Source: a bacterium 336/3 (lineage in GTDB: Bacteria; Bacteroidota; Bacteroidia; Cytophagales; Thermonemataceae). Taken from it: 44,877 nt of DNA. The notes under the pieces were generated by a model that was given only the letters and a program-made list of their open reading frames with translations, ran no database searches and was not told the origin of the DNA. The stretch lies in NCBI GenBank assembly GCA_001281695.1, contig LJIE01000005.1:6560-51436 (forward strand). The letters are read 5' to 3'. Positions within the stretch are counted from its first letter, which is position 1. Each line of letters opens with the position of its first letter. A program made the translations under genes and the position numbers. This document shows positions 43,301 to 44,877 of the stretch, in pieces.

Positions 43301-44877
43301 CGTTATGATTATGATGATGAGAATAGAATTGTAAAAGCTGAAACTTCCAGAGATGGTTATTTATGGGATACAGATGCCGCATATAGCTATTATTTACATG
43401 GTCCTCTGAAACGTACAGAATTGGGTAATAACAAGGTACAAGGGCTTGACTATACCTATACCATACATGGTTGGATAAAAGCGATGAATCACCCTACTCT
43501 GGATGCAACTAAAGACCCTTCTAATGATGGTAATGGCTTAGTAGGTATTTACAAAACTGCTAAAGATGCCTATGGGATGTCTTTAGGGTATTATCAGGGG
43601 GATTATAAAAATGCGACATCTTCTAATGTTCCATCATCTTTAGATGCTTCACAAGTGTTTAATGTGCAACCACTTATGAATGGTAGTACAGCAAGAAACT
43701 TATACAATGGAAATATTAGTACTTGGGTACAGCGTTCAAGAGTGAATAGTAGTATTAACTCTGCTGCTATTGGTTCTACTTCTTATTTGGGTGATATGAC
43801 TGCTGATGCATTTAGTTATGATTTGCTAAATCGTATTACATCCAGCAAAATGAATATCTTTAATGACCAAACTTCTTCTTGGAGTGTTACTACTGATTAT
43901 TCTACCAATTATAGTTATGATGGTAATGGAAACCTTTTGAAACTTAGTCGTAGAGCCAATGGAAATATATTAATGGACACTTTAACTTACAATTATAACT
44001 TGGTTGGAGGAAAAATTGTCAATAATAAACTAAAAAGTGTTGATGATGCTGTGAACACAGCGTCTATTGCTACTGATATAGAAGACCAAACAACAGAAAA
44101 TAATTATGTATATGATGCCATAGGCAATTTGGTAAGTGATGCACAAGAAGGTAGTGCTGTAACTTGGAATCCTTATGGTAAAGTGCAAAAGGTTGTAAAA
44201 AACTCTACTACTATAGAGTACATTTATGATGCCTCTGGAAATCGTGTACGTAAAAAAGTAACAAATGATAATACTGTATTAAGTAAAACTACTTATTATG
44301 TACGTGATGCACAAGGTAACCATTTAAGTACTTACGAAAAAGAAGATACTTCTCCTATTAATTATACCTTTAACCTTACAGAAAGAATGTTATATGGTTC
44401 TGATAGATTGGGTATGGATAAGACTGTGGTGGATATTAAGAATCAAAATGAGGGACCTTCTACACCAATCAATTATATACCTCCTGGTGCAGAATGGATT
44501 ACAAGCGTTGAGACAAGAACAACTTATGTGGGTAATTCTTATTGGCTAAAACAAGACCAAGGGCAGTTAGAGTTATTACCTAATTTTGATGTAGATGTAA
44601 ATAATGCCCCTAATGGATTCTTTATAGATTTTGCAACAGAAGACCAAATGAGTGTTTCCTCTGGGGTGGTTGCGACTAGTAAAATAGGACAAAAACAATA
44701 TGAACTTAAAGACCATTTAGGTAATGTGAGAGTGGTAGTAACAGATGTGAAATTATTTACTTCTATAGGTGCTAATAACACTCCACAAGGTTTTGAAGCA
44801 GAGATAAATCATATCTCACATTACTATCCCTTTGGTATGGAACAACCTAATAGACAATATACTAATAGTGAGGCGTA
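37310..44877 (+). CDS. Giant Rhs/YD-repeat protein, 3' end beyond the window
   Basis: At least 2,522 codons, still open at the right edge, from ATG 37310 (signal MKKVHGYFSLLLLMILAFSFEAKSQ). The N-terminus has PKD-like Ig domains (about 25-300; NYQWSVTP, YQWTVPSGVSIVSG). DUF6443-type Rhs entry text follows (SQTYQDYLGRNVLSTLPMP, LGPDGRPIEQSGVG). A middle part near 1,400-1,680 has propeller-like repeats, and YD repeats run from about residue 1,785 (YYDRSGNLIRTVPP, YSYDPHGNVEWMGQ, YNYDLISGKVLKVIY, YDGNGNLLKLSR). At the edge is YYPFGMEQPNRQY, just before where the Rhs core motif should stand. The polymorphic C-terminal domain, usually the effector, is not in the window. Five in-frame checkpoints agree, so no frameshift is suspected. 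Confidence 0.92.
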   Translation, partial: MKKVHGYFSLLLLMILAFSFEAKSQIVGNTQVCSGGQGEVYNFTSGILGTNYQWSVTPAAAATGTQITVDPSDRRRALIVWNTAVGSGSVTATIRIRIGTGITNVAILNPITGPGSAPTVQGDNVINGPTNPCVGGIVEYSFAGTIQAWELLNWSSTSNGITNSIVLQNVDIIQRKATFLINDSQGGSVIVRKTNSCGQSSQIVKAISPINIPTISNVEGPSVVCINTQATYNVNNIANTSYQWTVPSGVSIVSGAGTNQITVQVNNFTTGQIKVRASNACGQSAEIVKNVSVKAPLTSAMNLPLNLGTTYLGVKSCTPQTTCPELTLRNLRLNILFDFLARSNTYDWGKQSISASVKLKITPYTSQGALPSLTTTLQINNSNTSQLFTQPYNITVYDLDYFQVEIVEITNGSVASQDVRLQVSYEEDRIYNPTVANITLTPLTVNNTNFEQIFQWQSTCYRFPLYELEIVKDPNVSPNWKNALRIQLDGKKFFDQQNGDNNIYKYRLVLAEGTGNYHWRIRAIGNVDPNGEIANPVNLGMWSTSQSFYYIQPQGNYNWIYSRVFSEGSRLAETMSFANGLLQTQQQQNRLQSNNRIIGSQTYQDYLGRNVLSTLPMPMYNKSLFGYESSWLKNNSNQNYSVSDFDEDLKLKDPSILIQSGGDYYGGVDLGDGSNKGVASAEGYPYSRTLLGPDGRPIEQSGVGKTHRLSSTNDGGKTVRTYYSSVADAELQRVFGKEAPPAKNARKIITIDQNGVASVQYQTKDGKTIATALSASTQSPTLDAIGSSSPQTITETITEKVLINGFNSVSSKLITFEQPENSFNYSYKMTPKALNQICGTLQICKTCGYNIVIELKSVTNPTGFPPRILVNEKINPAAACQGLSSLINLTSVVVNEIPAGTYTIEKRVISNVSYDVNGNLQNAPIQDALESLKNHYNSYLKDNNNPSPIWQQIMIYLNAKDLQGLYNYLDTTIGLIEVGQSYQVPIGCDNTLISIPKLNLSQICNQTPCSKLDVSEAASEYITYLNLELGNLGLSLNQIVDTHNQGDIQSMLVSLLNNNPTPPQGAYICSNVWNAWQQQVGRLAWIKEQAALENKAMLVWMKENNQEFLPAFFNSIKRITTNGEIYGTDKIGCTVAPQTLNKNEFYKIFHVTSTSIDAFVRCVKIYNSSTNNLTVQADFQLLLPEVRNNVYHCYIANQNAVINGVPVTYQEIIAQTEATCMAACDLRREELISKIRAYVIANSLSIDDCEINEMADNWVAQCKQNCDINYTVNGDGSITVNNQTAVTAWYEKLMLHNLDVNVPNIGASCPTDTQNPWITISGQNSVTSGILWNGRTRPTGTSVEGSSKKILFNKEKTFVYSLSGQFLSKHATNLANEPVSATQSPNAIINLYDHFNIDTHGYYFIDFTIDTNNDIYIIASYMEGNTGKFKLRVKKYSSNLVTVGQDYSLEYDSTNPQTNPYNNQFRAQGIAHDKISNNIFILFKNFINGNETEPQTEIHELPSNNLSGGAPWKTFVAPEIANSHGELSLHIDDSEYRTIYIAAKNNKILGINKDTKVIIWNNIEIADVQDFKVNKGKAYVLNTKIVNSLQESYVTTYSNTGFLMNTVNLKGLTSNIAVGKTKVYAISNLSGTSAFFQTLSLDGIDQGFATMTNLVPGTLHDFIAEEKDNINDSKIYILGDNSNSGSNGVDEYYNAKYTMPRCGSRNLCYRWLEPPTVINPPGDLGSYDPEPVDCNSANTEWVYGNINNQLQDWINSQLSTAETNMNTQCNVANLEEEFKISYSIGYYHYTLYYYDRSGNLIRTVPPAGVDIITPSPTGTPNHRMVTYYYYNSLGKLISQNTPDGGETKFWYNAISQITHSQNAKQVLTSDYSHTDYDELGRTTEVYEAKLNKTTDKKHITKTVYSNSYSDGLYLNGSTQRYLRNRVSYSFTDADGNLNSLEDQVTTYYSYDPHGNVEWMGQKQDFLGKSFVKYNYDLISGKVLKVIYNEGKPDQFMHRYDYDDENRIVKAETSRDGYLWDTDAAYSYYLHGPLKRTELGNNKVQGLDYTYTIHGWIKAMNHPTLDATKDPSNDGNGLVGIYKTAKDAYGMSLGYYQGDYKNATSSNVPSSLDASQVFNVQPLMNGSTARNLYNGNISTWVQRSRVNSSINSAAIGSTSYLGDMTADAFSYDLLNRITSSKMNIFNDQTSSWSVTTDYSTNYSYDGNGNLLKLSRRANGNILMDTLTYNYNLVGGKIVNNKLKSVDDAVNTASIATDIEDQTTENNYVYDAIGNLVSDAQEGSAVTWNPYGKVQKVVKNSTTIEYIYDASGNRVRKKVTNDNTVLSKTTYYVRDAQGNHLSTYEKEDTSPINYTFNLTERMLYGSDRLGMDKTVVDIKNQNEGPSTPINYIPPGAEWITSVETRTTYVGNSYWLKQDQGQLELLPNFDVDVNNAPNGFFIDFATEDQMSVSSGVVATSKIGQKQYELKDHLGNVRVVVTDVKLFTSIGANNTPQGFEAEINHISHYYPFGMEQPNRQYTNSEA

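Noticed and set aside
1-44877. tRNA, rRNA, riboswitch or insertion sequence
   Set aside because: I found no cloverleaf-like or rRNA text, no riboswitch consensus, and no DDE/HUH transposase or terminal inverted repeats of an IS.

Overview
The window is AT-rich (roughly 30% G+C by eye) and looks like Bacteroidota, probably a Cytophagales- or Chitinophaga-like gliding or environmental lineage. Evidence: a type IX secretion (T9SS) C-terminal sorting domain, Bacteroidota-type promoters (TTTG, about 20 bp, TAnnTTTG), a BfmA/BtgA-type mobilization protein, YwqK/MORN and Rhs/SpvB-like giant proteins, and weak or absent Shine-Dalgarno sites. A plasmid core (ParA, a ribbon-helix-helix partner, a Rep_3-type initiator, and iterons on both sides of rep) suggests a plasmid, a chromid or an integrated plasmid.

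Layout, left to right. 1-820: leucine-rich-repeat protein, probably cut by the window edge. 821-1362: hairpin and a decayed reverse-strand gene. 1363-2541: tyrosine recombinase with an inverted repeat just upstream. 2660-15341 (minus strand): a tightly packed, often overlapping operon. Read in transcription order it is a 1,200-residue NHL/Ig-like surface protein with a T9SS sorting domain, GspG-like major pseudopilin, prepilin peptidase, GspE ATPase, GspD/PilQ secretin, a fused PilM-PilN (GspL-like) protein, PilO, a fibronectin-like lipoprotein, a PilP/GspC-like protein, an OmpH/Skp-like protein and a MORN/YwqK protein, closed by a strong terminator. 15632-16382: small mobilization-type operon (RHH protein with an apparent one-base frameshift, then BtgA-like). 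16578-21685 (minus): glycan operon with two SDR epimerases flanking a GT2 transferase and a large GT-C-like membrane protein. 21686-24773: par/rep module with repeats. 24774-27978 (plus): the missing parts of the pilus/T2SS machine (GspK-position protein, two minor pseudopilins, GspF). 28042-44877 (plus): a five-gene operon of lipoprotein, SpvB/TcB-like 1,698-residue protein, beta-helix/PKD protein, LolA-like protein and a giant Rhs protein of more than 2,500 residues whose variable C-terminus lies beyond the right edge.

Together, the two pilus/T2SS blocks supply almost every core part of one envelope-spanning pseudopilus machine: secretin, inner-membrane platform, ATPase, major and minor pseudopilins and peptidase. 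No PilT-type retraction ATPase is visible, so a secretion role or a non-retracting fibre fits best. The machine lies on both sides of a plasmid replicon, is transcriptionally tied to a T9SS-exported surface protein, and sits next to a giant Rhs operon. This arrangement is the best candidate here for an undescribed system. Function and cargo are inferred, not shown.
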